NCBI RefSeq assembly: GCF_017183135.1
Contig: NZ_JADDXW010000002.1
Coordinates: forward strand, 248,001-312,000
From: Aurantimonas marina
GTDB lineage: Bacteria > Pseudomonadota > Alphaproteobacteria > Rhizobiales > Rhizobiaceae
DNA length: 64,000 nucleotides
Reading direction: 5' to 3'
Part shown: positions 44,659 through 54,425 of the stretch, piece after piece
How positions within the stretch are numbered: the stretch's first letter is position 1
How the letters are laid out: the number at the start of each line of letters is the position of its first letter
Made by a program: the position numbers and the translations under genes
The notes under the pieces: generated by a model
Database searches by the model: none
What the model was told of the DNA's origin: nothing
Seen by the model: only the letters and a program-made list of their open reading frames with translations

Positions 44659-45606
44659 ATGGCACTACTCGGACGCACCGCCAACGGCCTGTTCTGGATG
44701 TTCCGCTACATCGAACGCGCCGAAAACATGGCCCGCCTCGTCGATGCCGGACAGCGGCTGTCGCTCACCAACCTGTCGGCGGAACCGGACGAATGGCAGT
44801 CGGTGCTTGTCTCGGCCGGCGTCGAAGCGGCCTATCGCGCCAAGCACGCCGAACTCGACCCGGACACGATCGTCGACTTCCTCCTGCGTGACCGCGACAA
44901 CCCATCGAGCGTGCGCTCGTCGATCGAGACCGCCCGCACCAACGGTCGGATGGTGCGGACCGCCCTCACCCGCGATCTGTGGGAGACGCTGAACGAGAGC
45001 TGGCTGATCACGAAAGCCGAACTCCAGCGACCGCTCGATCCGCGCCGACTGCAGACGGTTCTCGACCTCGTCAAGCGGCAGACCGCACTGATCCGCGGCG
45101 CCTTCTACGGCACCATGCTGCGCAACGAGATCTTCGACTTCTGCCATCTCGGCGCCTTCCTCGAGCGCGCCGACAACACCGCCCGCATCCTCGACGTCAA
45201 ATATTGGGTGCTTTTGCCCGAGCACTCCTCGGTCGGCTCTTCGCTGGACAATTTCCAGTGGACGTCGATCCTACGCTCGGTCTCGGCGCACCGTTCCTAC
45301 GCCTGGGAATACGATGCCGACTACAAGGCGGTGAACATCATCGACTTCCTGATGCTCAACCGGCGGCTGCCGCGCTCGCTCGCCTATTGCTACGACTGCA
45401 TCGAGGAGAGCCTGAAATATCTCAACCGCAACTACGAGGTGCAGCACCCCTGCTATCTCACCGCAGGGGCGATCAAGCAGCGGCTGGCCGACAATTCCGT
45501 GAAGGAGATCATCGACGGCGGGCTGCACGAGTTCCTGGAAGCCTTCATTCTTGACAACAACCGCCTCGCCGGCGAGATCGCCAAGAGCTACCGGTTTTAT
45601 CCGTGA
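44659..45606 (+). CDS. Alpha-E domain protein
   Basis: 315 residues, all-helical, starting MALLGRTANGLFWMFRYIER, the signature of the alpha-E family. Other conserved parts are VRSSIETARTNGRMVRTALT, LWETLNESWL and SLAYCYDCIEESLKYLNRNY. It starts two bases after the ATP-grasp stop. Alpha-E proteins always accompany the circularly permuted ATP-grasp protein and are presumed partners in the same modification system. Function is unproven. Confidence 0.9.
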   Translation: MALLGRTANGLFWMFRYIERAENMARLVDAGQRLSLTNLSAEPDEWQSVLVSAGVEAAYRAKHAELDPDTIVDFLLRDRDNPSSVRSSIETARTNGRMVRTALTRDLWETLNESWLITKAELQRPLDPRRLQTVLDLVKRQTALIRGAFYGTMLRNEIFDFCHLGAFLERADNTARILDVKYWVLLPEHSSVGSSLDNFQWTSILRSVSAHRSYAWEYDADYKAVNIIDFLMLNRRLPRSLAYCYDCIEESLKYLNRNYEVQHPCYLTAGAIKQRLADNSVKEIIDGGLHEFLEAFILDNNRLAGEIAKSYRFYP

Positions 45607-45866
45607 GACCACGCTCGGTCATGAGCCGACGGAGCGAACGATCGACTGGCGCCCCGCACGATCCAATCCAATCCCGGCAGGACGACTCGGCGCGGACGCT
45701 TCGTTCCGCGCCGCCTTCTTCCGTCACCCAGGATCGTTTTGTCGACTGCGGCATCCGCGCCATTGCGAGCCCGGTTCCCATTGCGTATCTGCCTGGATGA
45801 CCGAAAGCTGGATGGCTGGGGTCGATTCGGCGCCGGTCGGCGCGCTTCCTGAGGACGAACACCCCC

Positions 45867-46601
45867 ATGACCTACTGCGTCGGGCTTCTTGTCGATCGCG
45901 GCCTCGTCTTCATGTCCGACACCCGCACCAATGCGGGCGTCGACAACATTTCCGTCGTCTCCAAGATGAAGACCTGGGAGGTGCCGGACGACCGTTTTCT
46001 CTGCCTGTTGAGCGCCGGCAATCTGGCGACGACCCAAGCCGCCATCTCGCTGCTCGACGAGCGCAGCATCGCCCCGTCGGAGCGACAGCCGGCGATCCTG
46101 ACCCAGCCGACGATGTTCCAGACCGCAAAACTCGTCGGCGAGACGCTGCGCGAGGTGATTTCAGGCGCAGCGACGGCTGGACAGATGGCCGATTCGGTGT
46201 TTTCCGGCTCCTTCATTCTCGGTGGTCAGATCAAGGGCGGCGCGCCGCGGCTGTATCTGATCTATCCAGAGGGCAACTTCATCGAGGCGGGTGCGGACAC
46301 GCCGTTCTTCCAGACCGGCGAGCATAAATACGGTCGACCGATCATCATCCGCACCTACGACCCCGCGATGTCGCTGGAGGAGTGCGCCAAGCTGCTGCTG
46401 GTGTCGTTCGATTCCACGATCCGCTCCAATCTGTCGGTAGGCCCGCCGATCGACATGCAGTTTTACGATACCGACAGCCTTAGGCCCGGTTACAGGCACC
46501 GCTTCGACCAGCGCGATCCCTACTATAGCGAGATCTCCGAGGGCTGGTCCGACGCGCTCAAGAGCGCCTTCGACCAGTTGCCGGCCTTTGTCCGCACCTG
46601 A
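45867..46601 (+). CDS. Anbu-type proteasome-related peptidase
   Basis: 244 residues. The N-terminus MTYCVGLLVDRGLVFMSDTRT places a threonine directly after the initiator Met, the predicted nucleophile of N-terminal-nucleophile proteases. Further HslV/proteasome-like motifs are FLCLLSAGNLATTQAAISLL and FILGGQIKGGAPRLYLIYPEG. Anbu is a bacterial proteasome homologue that forms open helical rings. It follows the ATP-grasp and alpha-E genes after a 260-base gap; the transglutaminase-like gene often found in this operon is missing here. Confidence 0.88.
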   Translation: MTYCVGLLVDRGLVFMSDTRTNAGVDNISVVSKMKTWEVPDDRFLCLLSAGNLATTQAAISLLDERSIAPSERQPAILTQPTMFQTAKLVGETLREVISGAATAGQMADSVFSGSFILGGQIKGGAPRLYLIYPEGNFIEAGADTPFFQTGEHKYGRPIIIRTYDPAMSLEECAKLLLVSFDSTIRSNLSVGPPIDMQFYDTDSLRPGYRHRFDQRDPYYSEISEGWSDALKSAFDQLPAFVRT

Positions 46602-46622
46602 TTCGGTCTTGATGGGCTGGCC

Positions 46623-46988
46623 TCACCGCTCGCGCTTCAACCCCTTGGCCTTTAGCTCGTCGAGATAGGCCTGCCAGCGCTCCTCCTTCTCGCGACCGAG
46701 TTCGGCGAGATAGGTCCAGGTGAAGATGCCGGAACTGTGCATATCGTCGAACATGATTCGGACTGCGTAGTTTCCGACCGGCTGGATGTCGATGATCTGA
46801 ACCTGGATTTTGCCGCCGACGGTCTGACGCTGCGACGGCGAATGCCCCTGCACCTCGGCCGACGGCGACATCACCCGCAGCATCTCGGCCGGCAATTCGA
46901 TGCGCTCGTCGCCAGGCAGAACCACGATGAGTGTCCTGCGGTCGGGGGTCACCCGGATCTGTTCGGGCGTGAGCGTGGCGGTCGTCAT
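46623..46988 (-). CDS. DUF971 (gamma-butyrobetaine hydroxylase-like N-terminal domain) protein
   Basis: 121 residues matching the DUF971/GBBH-like N-terminal domain: [38 protein letters not shown] and [20 protein letters not shown]. Small single-domain members are common in proteobacteria and are linked to iron-sulfur protein assembly (ApbC fusions); the role here is unknown. It converges on the Anbu gene with 21 bases between and is divergent from moaA. Confidence 0.88.
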   Translation of the reverse strand: MTTATLTPEQIRVTPDRRTLIVVLPGDERIELPAEMLRVMSPSAEVQGHSPSQRQTVGGKIQVQIIDIQPVGNYAVRIMFDDMHSSGIFTWTYLAELGREKEERWQAYLDELKAKGLKRER

Positions 46989-47069
46989 GGCAATTTCATT
47001 CCTTCATCCAATGGTTTGATCGTCACGAAACGCTTGACCCGGGCCCATCGGCCTTCCACATTCGCCAGC

Positions 47070-48167
47070 ATGGATATGACGAACTTCCCGGCCCCGCCGC
47101 ATCGACAGTCCCGGGCGGCAGGCGACATAGAACTGCCTTCCACGGCGACCAGCCCGACTAAGGCCTCCGGCGCGGAAATGATCGACCCGTTTGGTCGAGC
47201 GATAACCTATCTGCGCGTCTCCGTCACCGACCGCTGCGATTTCCGCTGTGTCTATTGCATGGCCGAGGACATGACCTTCCTGCCGAAGCGCGACCTGCTG
47301 ACGCTGGAAGAACTCGACCGGCTGTCCAGCGCCTTCATCGCCAAGGGTGTCAGAAAGCTGCGGCTGACCGGCGGCGAGCCGCTGGTGCGCAAGAACATCA
47401 TGCACCTTGTCCGCTCGCTGTCGCGGCACCTGCACACCGGTGCGCTGGAAGAGCTGACGCTGACCACCAACGGCTCGCAGCTCGCCCGCTTCGCCGACGA
47501 ACTCGCCGATTGCGGGGTGAAACGGCTCAATGTCTCGCTGGACACGCTGGACGCGGCGAAGTTCAAGGAGATCACCCGCTGGGGAGAACTCGACAAGGTC
47601 ATGGGCGGCATTCGCGCGGCCCAGGCGGCAGGCATCCAGATCAAGATCAACGCTGTGGCTCTCAAGGGTTTCAACGACGCCGAAATTCCCTCGATGATCG
47701 AGTGGGCTCATGGCGAGGGCCTCGATTTCACCCTGATCGAGACGATGCCGATGGGCGAGATCGACGAGGACAGGACCGACCAATACCTTCCGCTGAGCCA
47801 GGTGCGGGAGCGTCTTGCCGAGCGCTGGACGCTGTCGGACATTCCTTACAAGACCGGCGGTCCAGCCCGATACGTCGAGGTCGCGGAGACTGGCGGCCGG
47901 CTCGGCTTCATCACGCCGATGACCCATAATTTCTGCGAAAGCTGCAACCGGGTCCGCGTCACCTGCACCGGCACCTTGTTCATGTGCCTCGGCCAGGAGG
48001 ACGCGGCCGATCTTCGGGCGCCGCTGCGCGCCTCCGAAGGCGACGAATTGCTGTCGAACGCCATCGACGAGGCGATCGGCCGCAAGCCGAAGGGACATGA
48101 TTTCATCATCGACCGCGCGACGCGAAGACCCTCGGTCTCGCGGCACATGAGCGTGACCGGAGGATAG
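47070..48167 (+). CDS. moaA: GTP 3',8-cyclase MoaA
   Basis: 365 residues. It converts GTP to 3',8-cyclo-dihydro-GTP in molybdenum cofactor synthesis. The radical SAM motif is [11 protein letters not shown], and the C-terminal second cluster motif is [20 protein letters not shown]. The sequence ends MSVTGG, with the conserved C-terminal diglycine. The N-terminal 35 residues before [18 protein letters not shown] are longer than usual. The ATG at 47070 (or 47076) is chosen; the upstream open frame runs through the divergent promoter. It precedes a secreted-protein gene after four bases. Confidence 0.95.
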   Translation: MDMTNFPAPPHRQSRAAGDIELPSTATSPTKASGAEMIDPFGRAITYLRVSVTDRCDFRCVYCMAEDMTFLPKRDLLTLEELDRLSSAFIAKGVRKLRLTGGEPLVRKNIMHLVRSLSRHLHTGALEELTLTTNGSQLARFADELADCGVKRLNVSLDTLDAAKFKEITRWGELDKVMGGIRAAQAAGIQIKINAVALKGFNDAEIPSMIEWAHGEGLDFTLIETMPMGEIDEDRTDQYLPLSQVRERLAERWTLSDIPYKTGGPARYVEVAETGGRLGFITPMTHNFCESCNRVRVTCTGTLFMCLGQEDAADLRAPLRASEGDELLSNAIDEAIGRKPKGHDFIIDRATRRPSVSRHMSVTGG

Positions 48168-48171
48168 TTTC

Positions 48172-48651
48172 ATGCGTAGCTGGATGATGTCGTTCGCGGC
48201 TGCCGCCGCCGCCGCGCTGGTGCTGGCGAGTGCGCCGGCGATGGCGGACGAGGTGACCTACCGCAACGAGCGGTTCGGTACGTCGGCGAGCTTTCCGTCG
48301 GAAGCCTTCCCGGATCAGTTGCCGGCGCCGACGAATGGCGACGGCTTGGGCTGGACGTCACCGGAGGGTGCCGAGATCTTCATCTATGCGCGACCCAATC
48401 AGGGTGGCGAGACACCGAAATCGGTCATCAGGGACCGCGCCGAGGTCGACAAGGTCACCTATGACAAATCCGGCCGCAGTTGGGCCGTGGTATCCGGCTA
48501 TCGCGACGGCCAGATTTTCTACGAACGCTACATCTTTCGCGGCGATCTGATCCACTCGGTGTCGATCCGCTATCCGGAAAGCCTGCGCGCCACCTATGAT
48601 CCGCTGGTCGGGCCGGTCACGATGACGCTACGCGGCCCGGCCAACGGCTGA
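48172..48651 (+). CDS. Hypothetical periplasmic protein
   Basis: 159 residues. An N-terminal signal peptide (FAAAAAAALVLASAPAMADE, cleavage after AMA) is followed by about 134 residues of beta-rich sequence (VTYRNERFGTSASFPSEAF, WAVVSGYRDGQIFYERY, IHSVSIRYPESLRATYDP). It resembles secreted proteins of unknown function common in Rhizobiales. It is four bases downstream of moaA and probably co-transcribed, though there is no evident link to molybdopterin synthesis. Confidence 0.8.
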   Translation: MRSWMMSFAAAAAAALVLASAPAMADEVTYRNERFGTSASFPSEAFPDQLPAPTNGDGLGWTSPEGAEIFIYARPNQGGETPKSVIRDRAEVDKVTYDKSGRSWAVVSGYRDGQIFYERYIFRGDLIHSVSIRYPESLRATYDPLVGPVTMTLRGPANG

Positions 48652-48686
48652 GGCGAGAGGAAGCGGCGCCGGTCGCGCCGCTTCGA

Positions 48687-49181
48687 TCAGACCAGCTCGC
48701 CGCGATAGGCTTCCTGGACGGTTTCGTAGCTTGCCTTAGCCGTTGACAGGTCGGCATCGGGCTGTTCCGCCGCGAACAGCGCCAGTTGGGTCGATATCTC
48801 GCCGACCCCCTTGATAAGGCTGAATGTCTTCTGCGGGTCGACGTTGTTAATCGCGGCCGGACGCACTTGCTCGACGGACGTCGACTTCGCCGCCACATTG
48901 ACCGAGCCCGGCGCGGTCGCGCCGGTTGTCGGAGCCGATTCACGCGCCGATAGCTGAGCGGCTTGCGACGGCGCCGCTGGGCTGGCGGATGTCGTGGCCG
49001 GGGCCGTGCTGGAGCCGCTCGACGCAGTCTGCGAAGAAGAACCGGTCGCGGTCGTTCCCGACGATGGGCTTTCGGACGCCGGTGCCGTGTTGGATGCGGA
49101 CTCGTCCGGGGGCGGCGACTGGTAGCTTTGCTGCGACGACTGCGTGCCGCCGGCAGGCAATAGGTTGAACGACAATGACAT
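48687..49181 (-). CDS. Hypothetical low-complexity Ser/Ala/Thr/Pro-rich protein
   Basis: 164 residues. No signal peptide or membrane helix. Residues 10-95 are low-complexity (Ser, Thr, Ala, Pro, Gln), and the C-terminal 50 residues (NNVDPQKTFSLIKGVGEIST, then a helical LALFAAEQPDADLSTAKASYET) look folded. I do not recognise the family; the composition recalls small flagellar or surface-associated proteins of Rhizobiales. It converges on the preceding gene. Real by codon pattern and length, but function is unknown. Confidence 0.6.
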   Translation of the reverse strand: MSLSFNLLPAGGTQSSQQSYQSPPPDESASNTAPASESPSSGTTATGSSSQTASSGSSTAPATTSASPAAPSQAAQLSARESAPTTGATAPGSVNVAAKSTSVEQVRPAAINNVDPQKTFSLIKGVGEISTQLALFAAEQPDADLSTAKASYETVQEAYRGELV

Positions 49182-49388
49182 GCACTATTATCCTCGATAT
49201 TACGATGGCGCATGTCTAGCCGTGAGATTATTTCCGCCTGCTTCCGGAAATCCCTAAATCTCTAGTCAACACTCGGTGAGAACTGCACTTGGACTGCGAC
49301 AAGTCGGCTCAGACCCGCTCTCGCTAATCCCCTCCAGGAAGAGTAAGGACGACTGACCACCCTCCCAGCAACCGTCCGGCCTTTTCCA

Positions 49389-50282
49389 TTGTTCAGCGAC
49401 AACATCCGCGCCGCGGTCTTCATGCTCGTCGCCATGGCCGGCTTCGTGGTCAACGACACCTTCGTGAAGCTCACGGCGGAGGAGCTGTCGCCGCCGCAGA
49501 TCATGGCGGTACGCGGCGTCGCCGCATCGCTGCTGTTGTTCCTGCTGGCCTGGCGCATGGGGGCGCTCCGGCCGATCGGCCTCGCCCTGCAGCCCCGGCT
49601 TATGCTGCGCACGGGAGCGGACTTCATGGCGACTTTCAGCTACCTGACCGGGCTCAGCCAGATGCCGATCGCCAACGCCTCGGCGATCTTCCAGGCCCTG
49701 CCGCTGACGGTGACGCTCGGCGCCGCCGTCTTCCTGCGCGAACCCGTCGGCTGGCGCCGCTGGGCCGCTATCGGCGTCGGCTTCGTCGGGGTGATCATCA
49801 TCGTGCGGCCGGGCACCGACGGCTTCACCATCTATTCTCTGTCCATCCTCGCCGCCGTGGTATTTTCCGCCATTCGCGATCTGGCCACGCGCCGCATGGA
49901 CCGGGCGATACCCTCGCTGTTCATCTCGCTGATGGCGGCAATCGCGGTTTCGCTGCTCGGCTGGACCCTGATCCCGTTCACCGGCGGCTGGCAACCGGTC
50001 TCGGCCGCCAACGCGCTGTGGCTATCCTGCGCCGCTGTCAGCATCATCGTCGGCTATATCTTCATCGTCCAAGCCATGCGGACCGGCGATATGGGCTTCG
50101 TCGCGCCGTTCCGCTATTCAGTGCTGCTCTACGCTCTGGTCATCGGCGTCGTCGTCTTCAATGACTGGCCCTCGATACCGGTGCTGGTCGGCTCGGCCAT
50201 CGTCGTGGCGAGCGGCCTCTACACCCTCTATCGCGAACGGGTACGCGGCGTCGCGGCCCCCTTGAAGAGCCATATCCATTGA
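49389..50282 (+). CDS. EamA/DMT family transporter
   Basis: 297 residues with about ten hydrophobic helices in two EamA repeats. Motifs include FVVNDTFVKLTAEELSPPQI, LTGLSQMPIANASAIFQALP, FLREPVGWRRWAAIGVGFVG and the second-repeat APFRYSVLLYALVIGVVVF. A TTG at 49389 is the furthest sensible start; an ATG at 49422 would cut into helix 1. The substrate is not evident. The next exporter gene follows within 63 bases. Confidence 0.88.
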   Translation: MFSDNIRAAVFMLVAMAGFVVNDTFVKLTAEELSPPQIMAVRGVAASLLLFLLAWRMGALRPIGLALQPRLMLRTGADFMATFSYLTGLSQMPIANASAIFQALPLTVTLGAAVFLREPVGWRRWAAIGVGFVGVIIIVRPGTDGFTIYSLSILAAVVFSAIRDLATRRMDRAIPSLFISLMAAIAVSLLGWTLIPFTGGWQPVSAANALWLSCAAVSIIVGYIFIVQAMRTGDMGFVAPFRYSVLLYALVIGVVVFNDWPSIPVLVGSAIVVASGLYTLYRERVRGVAAPLKSHIH

Positions 50283-50344
50283 GCGAGCAGCCATTACCGA
50301 AGATCCTGCCCTCGTCGCCGGCCACGGCACGGGAGGAAGACAGC

Positions 50345-51523
50345 ATGGGCGCGCGGCGCCCCATGCTGGCGACGCTGATGATCGCCTCGGCGCTGTCGCC
50401 GCTGGCGATCAATATCTTCATCCCGTCGATGGCCTCGATCGCGCGCGATCTGAATGCCGACGGCGCGACGGTCGGGCTGGGGCTGTCGCTCTATCTCGCC
50501 GCCACCGCGATCATCCAGCTGATCGCCGGGCCCCTCTCCGACCGCTTCGGGCGGAGGCCTGTCATCCTTGGCGGAATGGCCCTCTTTCTGCTCGGAACGG
50601 CCCTCTGCCTGCTCGCCCAGGATGTCGGCCTGTTTCTGGTCGGTCGCGTCGTCCAGGCGGCCAGCGCCACCGGCATAGCCTTGTCCCGCGCCATCGTGCG
50701 CGACGTCTATAGCCGCGAGCGCGCGGCGGCGATGATCGGTTACGTCACCATGGGGCTCGCCGTCGCCCCGATGCTCGGCCCCGCGATCGGCGGCGTGATG
50801 GATACCGCGTTCGGCTGGCGCAGCGTGTTCTGGCTGCTCGCCGTCATGGGCGTTTTGACCATGACCCTGCTCGTCTTCGACCTTTCGGAAACCAACGACG
50901 ACACCGGCAAGCCGATCGTCAGCCAGTTCCGCAGCTATGGCGAACTCGTCGGGGCCAGCGCTTTCTGGATCTATGTCGGCACGTCGTCGCTGACCTCGGG
51001 GGTCTTTTTCGCCTTTCTCGGCGGCGCCCCCTTCGTCGCAGTGACCATTCTCGGGATGACGCCCGCCGGCTACGGCCTTTGGTTCATGCTGGCGGCGATG
51101 GGTTACATAATCGGCAATTTCGGCACCGCGCGCCTGTCCGAGCGGTTTGGCGTCAAGACCTTGATGGTGACGGGAGCGGCGATGACCCTCACCGCCACCG
51201 CCCTGTCCCTGGTGCTGATCGGTTTGGGGCTTCTGTCACCGATGACGCTGTTCGGGCCGATGCTTCTGGTCGGGATCGGCAACGGTCTGGCGTTGCCCAC
51301 GGCGACCGCCGGTGGCGTCAGCGTGCGTCCAGAAGCGGCTGGGGCAGCGGCGGGTCTTCTCGGCGCCTGCCAGATCGGCCTCGGCGCGATCAGTTCGATC
51401 CTCGCGGCCATCCTCGCCACCAGCGCGGTTGGCGCCGTCGGTCTCACCGCCCTGATGACGGGATTCGGCCTGGCGGGCCTTGCCTGCGCGCTCGCGGCGC
51501 GGCGCGTGCGACCGAACCCATAG
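50345..51523 (+). CDS. MFS multidrug transporter of the Bcr/CflA type
   Basis: 392 residues, twelve predicted helices. The family signatures are PLAINIFIPSMASIARDL in helix 1, GPLSDRFGRRPVILGG after helix 2 and the ALSRAIVRDVYSRERAAAMIG segment. Bcr/CflA exporters use the proton gradient to pump drugs and small peptides. The ATG at 50345 is chosen because GGGAGGAAG lies six bases before it; the frame is open from a TTG at 50279 that overlaps the preceding gene. Confidence 0.9.
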   Translation: MGARRPMLATLMIASALSPLAINIFIPSMASIARDLNADGATVGLGLSLYLAATAIIQLIAGPLSDRFGRRPVILGGMALFLLGTALCLLAQDVGLFLVGRVVQAASATGIALSRAIVRDVYSRERAAAMIGYVTMGLAVAPMLGPAIGGVMDTAFGWRSVFWLLAVMGVLTMTLLVFDLSETNDDTGKPIVSQFRSYGELVGASAFWIYVGTSSLTSGVFFAFLGGAPFVAVTILGMTPAGYGLWFMLAAMGYIIGNFGTARLSERFGVKTLMVTGAAMTLTATALSLVLIGLGLLSPMTLFGPMLLVGIGNGLALPTATAGGVSVRPEAAGAAAGLLGACQIGLGAISSILAAILATSAVGAVGLTALMTGFGLAGLACALAARRVRPNP

Positions 51524-51733
51524 GAAATCCGCCGCGGCGGAATCGGCACACGGAGCGGATCAGGCGCTCGAAAACGCCCCGCGCCGTCGCATCATGGTTG
51601 AAAATGCCTGCCCAAGGCGAAGGACGCAGTTGCCTATCACCTTGGAATAGTGGCAGCATCGCCTGCACAACAGGCATGCTGCTCGAACGGGCGACGAACG
51701 TCCAAGCCGTGCCGCTCAACAGAAGAGGTATTC

Positions 51734-52531
51734 ATGCGTCTCCCCATCTCTCTGGCGCTCGCCGCCTCTGTCGCAGTCATCGCCTTCGGCCCCGCCACGG
51801 CCCAGGAAAACGATGCCGACAAGGATTGGTCGAAAGTGGTCATCGGCACCGAAGGCGCCTATCCTCCCTTCAACTTTCTCGACGCCTCGGGCGAGCTGAA
51901 GGGCTTTGACGTCGATATCGCCCAGGCCCTCTGTGACGAGATGAAGGTCGAATGCAGCTTCGTCACGCAGGATTGGGACGGCATCATCCCGGCGCTTCAG
52001 AACGGCAATTTCGACGCCATCGTCGCCTCGATGTCGATCACGCCGGAGCGGGAGGAGCAGATCGCCTTCACCAATAAATACTACCAGACGCCGCCGGCGA
52101 TCGCCGTCCCGAAGGATTCCGACATCTCCGAAGCCACGGCAGAGGCTCTGGCCGGCAAGGCGATCGGCGCCCAGGCTGCAACGACGCACGCCCGCGCTGC
52201 CGAGGCGCTGTTTCCCGATGCCGATGTGCGCCAGTATCCCACGGCCGAGGAATACAAGCTCGACATCGAGAACGGTCGGGTCGACGCGGTGATCGACGAC
52301 GTCGTGGTCCTGAACGAATGGATCGCGAGCGACGCCGGCGCTTGCTGCAAGGTGCTGGGCACACTGCCCGCCGATCCGGCGATCTACGGCAAGGGCATCG
52401 GCATCGGCCTGCGCCAGGGCGACGACAAGCTCAAGGGCATGTTCAACGACGCCATCGCCGCGATCCGCGAGAATGGCAAATACAAGGAAATCCAGGACCA
52501 GTATTTCGACTTCGACGTCTACGGCGAATAA
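51734..52531 (+). CDS. Amino-acid ABC transporter substrate-binding protein
   Basis: 265 residues with a signal peptide (ALAASVAVIAFGPATAQ, cleaved near residue 24). The family 3 solute-binding fold is clear: VVIGTEGAYPPFNFLDASGE, GFDVDIAQALCDEM, WDGIIPALQNGNFDAIVASM and TPEREEQIAFTNKYYQ. It resembles binding proteins for lysine/arginine/ornithine, histidine or octopine/nopaline. An AGAGG site precedes the ATG. The 287 bases before the first permease gene hold no supported gene. Confidence 0.92.
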   Translation: MRLPISLALAASVAVIAFGPATAQENDADKDWSKVVIGTEGAYPPFNFLDASGELKGFDVDIAQALCDEMKVECSFVTQDWDGIIPALQNGNFDAIVASMSITPEREEQIAFTNKYYQTPPAIAVPKDSDISEATAEALAGKAIGAQAATTHARAAEALFPDADVRQYPTAEEYKLDIENGRVDAVIDDVVVLNEWIASDAGACCKVLGTLPADPAIYGKGIGIGLRQGDDKLKGMFNDAIAAIRENGKYKEIQDQYFDFDVYGE

Positions 52532-52818
52532 GCCGATCTTTCATCGAAACGAAGGCGGCCGTGGCGGATTTCCCGTCGCGGCCGTTGTCATTTCAACAGA
52601 TCGTCGCGGGCGTCGGTCAGCCGAAATCGTACTGCCAGGCGGCCGGCTCGAACGCATAGGCGGCGCCGTCGGTGCCCGCGACAATGTGGCCGACGCCGGG
52701 AAAGGCTATGTGCATTCCGGCGACGCGGGTGCGATTGGCGCTGATCTTCGAGATACCACGCCCGCCTGCGTTATCGCCGCTTGATGATCCTCCGTGTGCC
52801 CGCTAACGATCGATCCCG

Positions 52819-53529
52819 ATGAACATCGACTGGACCCTGATCGGCTTCGGCCCGACCGGATGGGGCGACGACATCGCGTGGGGCGTTCTGGTCACCGCGG
52901 CGCTGGCGCTCGCGACCCTGCCGATCGGCCTCACCGCCGGCTTCCTGCTGGCGCTCGCCAAGCAGTCGGAGGATCGCTTCCTCAACCTGTCAGCCAATAT
53001 CTACACGACCATCTTCCGCGGCCTGCCCGAGCTGCTGACCCTGTTTCTCGTCTATTTCGGCGTCAATGGCGCGTTGAAGTCGCTCACCGACGCCACCGGA
53101 TTACCGAATCTCGCCCTGTCGAGCTTCGTCTCCGGCATGGTCGCCCTTGGCTTCGTCTTCGCCGCCTTCGCCAGTGAGGTTTTCCTCTCGGCCTTTCGGG
53201 CCATTCCGCAGGGGCAGAGGGAAGGCGCCGCGGCTCTCGGCCTCCGCCGATCGCAGACCATGGTGCTGGTCATCCTGCCGCAGCTGATCCGCATCGCCCT
53301 TCCCGGTCTCGGCAATCTGTGGATGAACCTGTTGAAGGACACCGCGCTGGTATCGGTCATCGGTCTTGCCGACATCCTGCGCCAGTCGCAGATCGCCGCC
53401 CGCGTGACCCGCGAGCCCTTCCTGTTCTTCGGGGTGGCGATCGTGCTGTATCTGATCCTCACCATCGTCTCCTCGGCGGCGATCGGCCGGATCGATCGCT
53501 GGGCCAAGCGCGGCGAGATGGCCAAGTGA
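52819..53529 (+). CDS. Amino-acid ABC transporter permease (HisQ-like)
   Basis: 236 residues, five or six helices. The EAA-type cytoplasmic loop is EVFLSAFRAIPQGQREGAAA, with the conserved glycine, and a N-terminal segment TIFRGLPELLTLFLVYFG is typical of polar amino-acid permeases. It overlaps the next gene by four bases (GTGA), so the two permeases are co-translated and form a heterodimer. The substrate is probably a basic amino acid, as suggested by the binding protein. Confidence 0.92.
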   Translation: MNIDWTLIGFGPTGWGDDIAWGVLVTAALALATLPIGLTAGFLLALAKQSEDRFLNLSANIYTTIFRGLPELLTLFLVYFGVNGALKSLTDATGLPNLALSSFVSGMVALGFVFAAFASEVFLSAFRAIPQGQREGAAALGLRRSQTMVLVILPQLIRIALPGLGNLWMNLLKDTALVSVIGLADILRQSQIAARVTREPFLFFGVAIVLYLILTIVSSAAIGRIDRWAKRGEMAK

Positions 53530-54332
53530 GCGCCCCGGCGCTCACCGCCCCGGCCGCCGCCAGGCCTAAGCGCGGCGTCAGCGGCATCGTCGCCCTGGGC
53601 CTCTGGATCGCGATCGCCATCGGGCTCGTCGCCTACATTGCCAGCGTCTGGAATCCGAGCCTGTTCACCCGCTTCGGCCCGTCCTACCTGTCGGGTCTGT
53701 GGATTACCGTGTCGCTGGTCCTCATTTCCTTCGTCTGCGGCGCGGTGATCTCGCTGCCGGTCGCGCTGGGGCGCATGGCGAGGAATCCCGTGGCGCGGAC
53801 GCTGGCCTTCGTCTTCGTCTATTTCTTCCGGGGCACGCCGCTGATCGCCCAGATCTTCCTGGTCTATTATGGCTTCGGCCAGTTCCGCGACGCCTTCGAG
53901 ACGGTGGGGCTATGGTGGTTCTTCCGCGAGGCCTGGTACTGCGCGCTGTTCGCCCTATCCCTGAACACGGCGGCCTATCAGGCCGAGATCCTGCGCGGCG
54001 GCATCGAGAGCGTGCCGAACGGTCAGTTGGAAGGCGCCCGCTCGCTCGGCCTGCACCGGCTGGTGATCTTCTGGAAGATCGTCATGCCGCAGGCGATGAT
54101 CGTTGCGCTGCGCCCCTACGCCAACGAGATCATCCTGATGATCAAGGCCTCGGCGATCGTCGCGATCATCACCGTCTACGACCTCTTCGGCGAGACGCGG
54201 CAGGCCTATTCGCGCACCTTCGACTTCCAGACCTATATCTGGGCGGCGCTTTTGTATCTCACCATCGTCGAGGCGCTGCGCCACGCCACCAATTTCGTCG
54301 AACGGCGGCTGACCCGGCATCTGAAGCGGTAG
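53526..54332 (+). CDS. Amino-acid ABC transporter permease (HisM-like)
   Basis: 268 residues, with a longer N-terminus than the paired permease (a hydrophobic helix VALGLWIAIAIGLVAYIA before the permease core). The core has YFFRGTPLIAQIFLVYYG, the EAA loop EILRGGIESVPNGQLEGARS, and RPYANEIILMIKASAIVAI. The GTG at 53526 overlaps the previous stop. No ATP-binding subunit gene is present in the following genes or elsewhere in the window, which is unusual for this operon type. Confidence 0.92.
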   Translation: MSAPALTAPAAARPKRGVSGIVALGLWIAIAIGLVAYIASVWNPSLFTRFGPSYLSGLWITVSLVLISFVCGAVISLPVALGRMARNPVARTLAFVFVYFFRGTPLIAQIFLVYYGFGQFRDAFETVGLWWFFREAWYCALFALSLNTAAYQAEILRGGIESVPNGQLEGARSLGLHRLVIFWKIVMPQAMIVALRPYANEIILMIKASAIVAIITVYDLFGETRQAYSRTFDFQTYIWAALLYLTIVEALRHATNFVERRLTRHLKR

Positions 54333-54425
54333 CGCAATGTCGTTTATGCGCATTGACCAAGCCGACCACTGCGGTTAGCCCGAAGGGAAAGCGCCCAAGG
54401 GCAAACGTAGCAACGGGAGAGTGGC

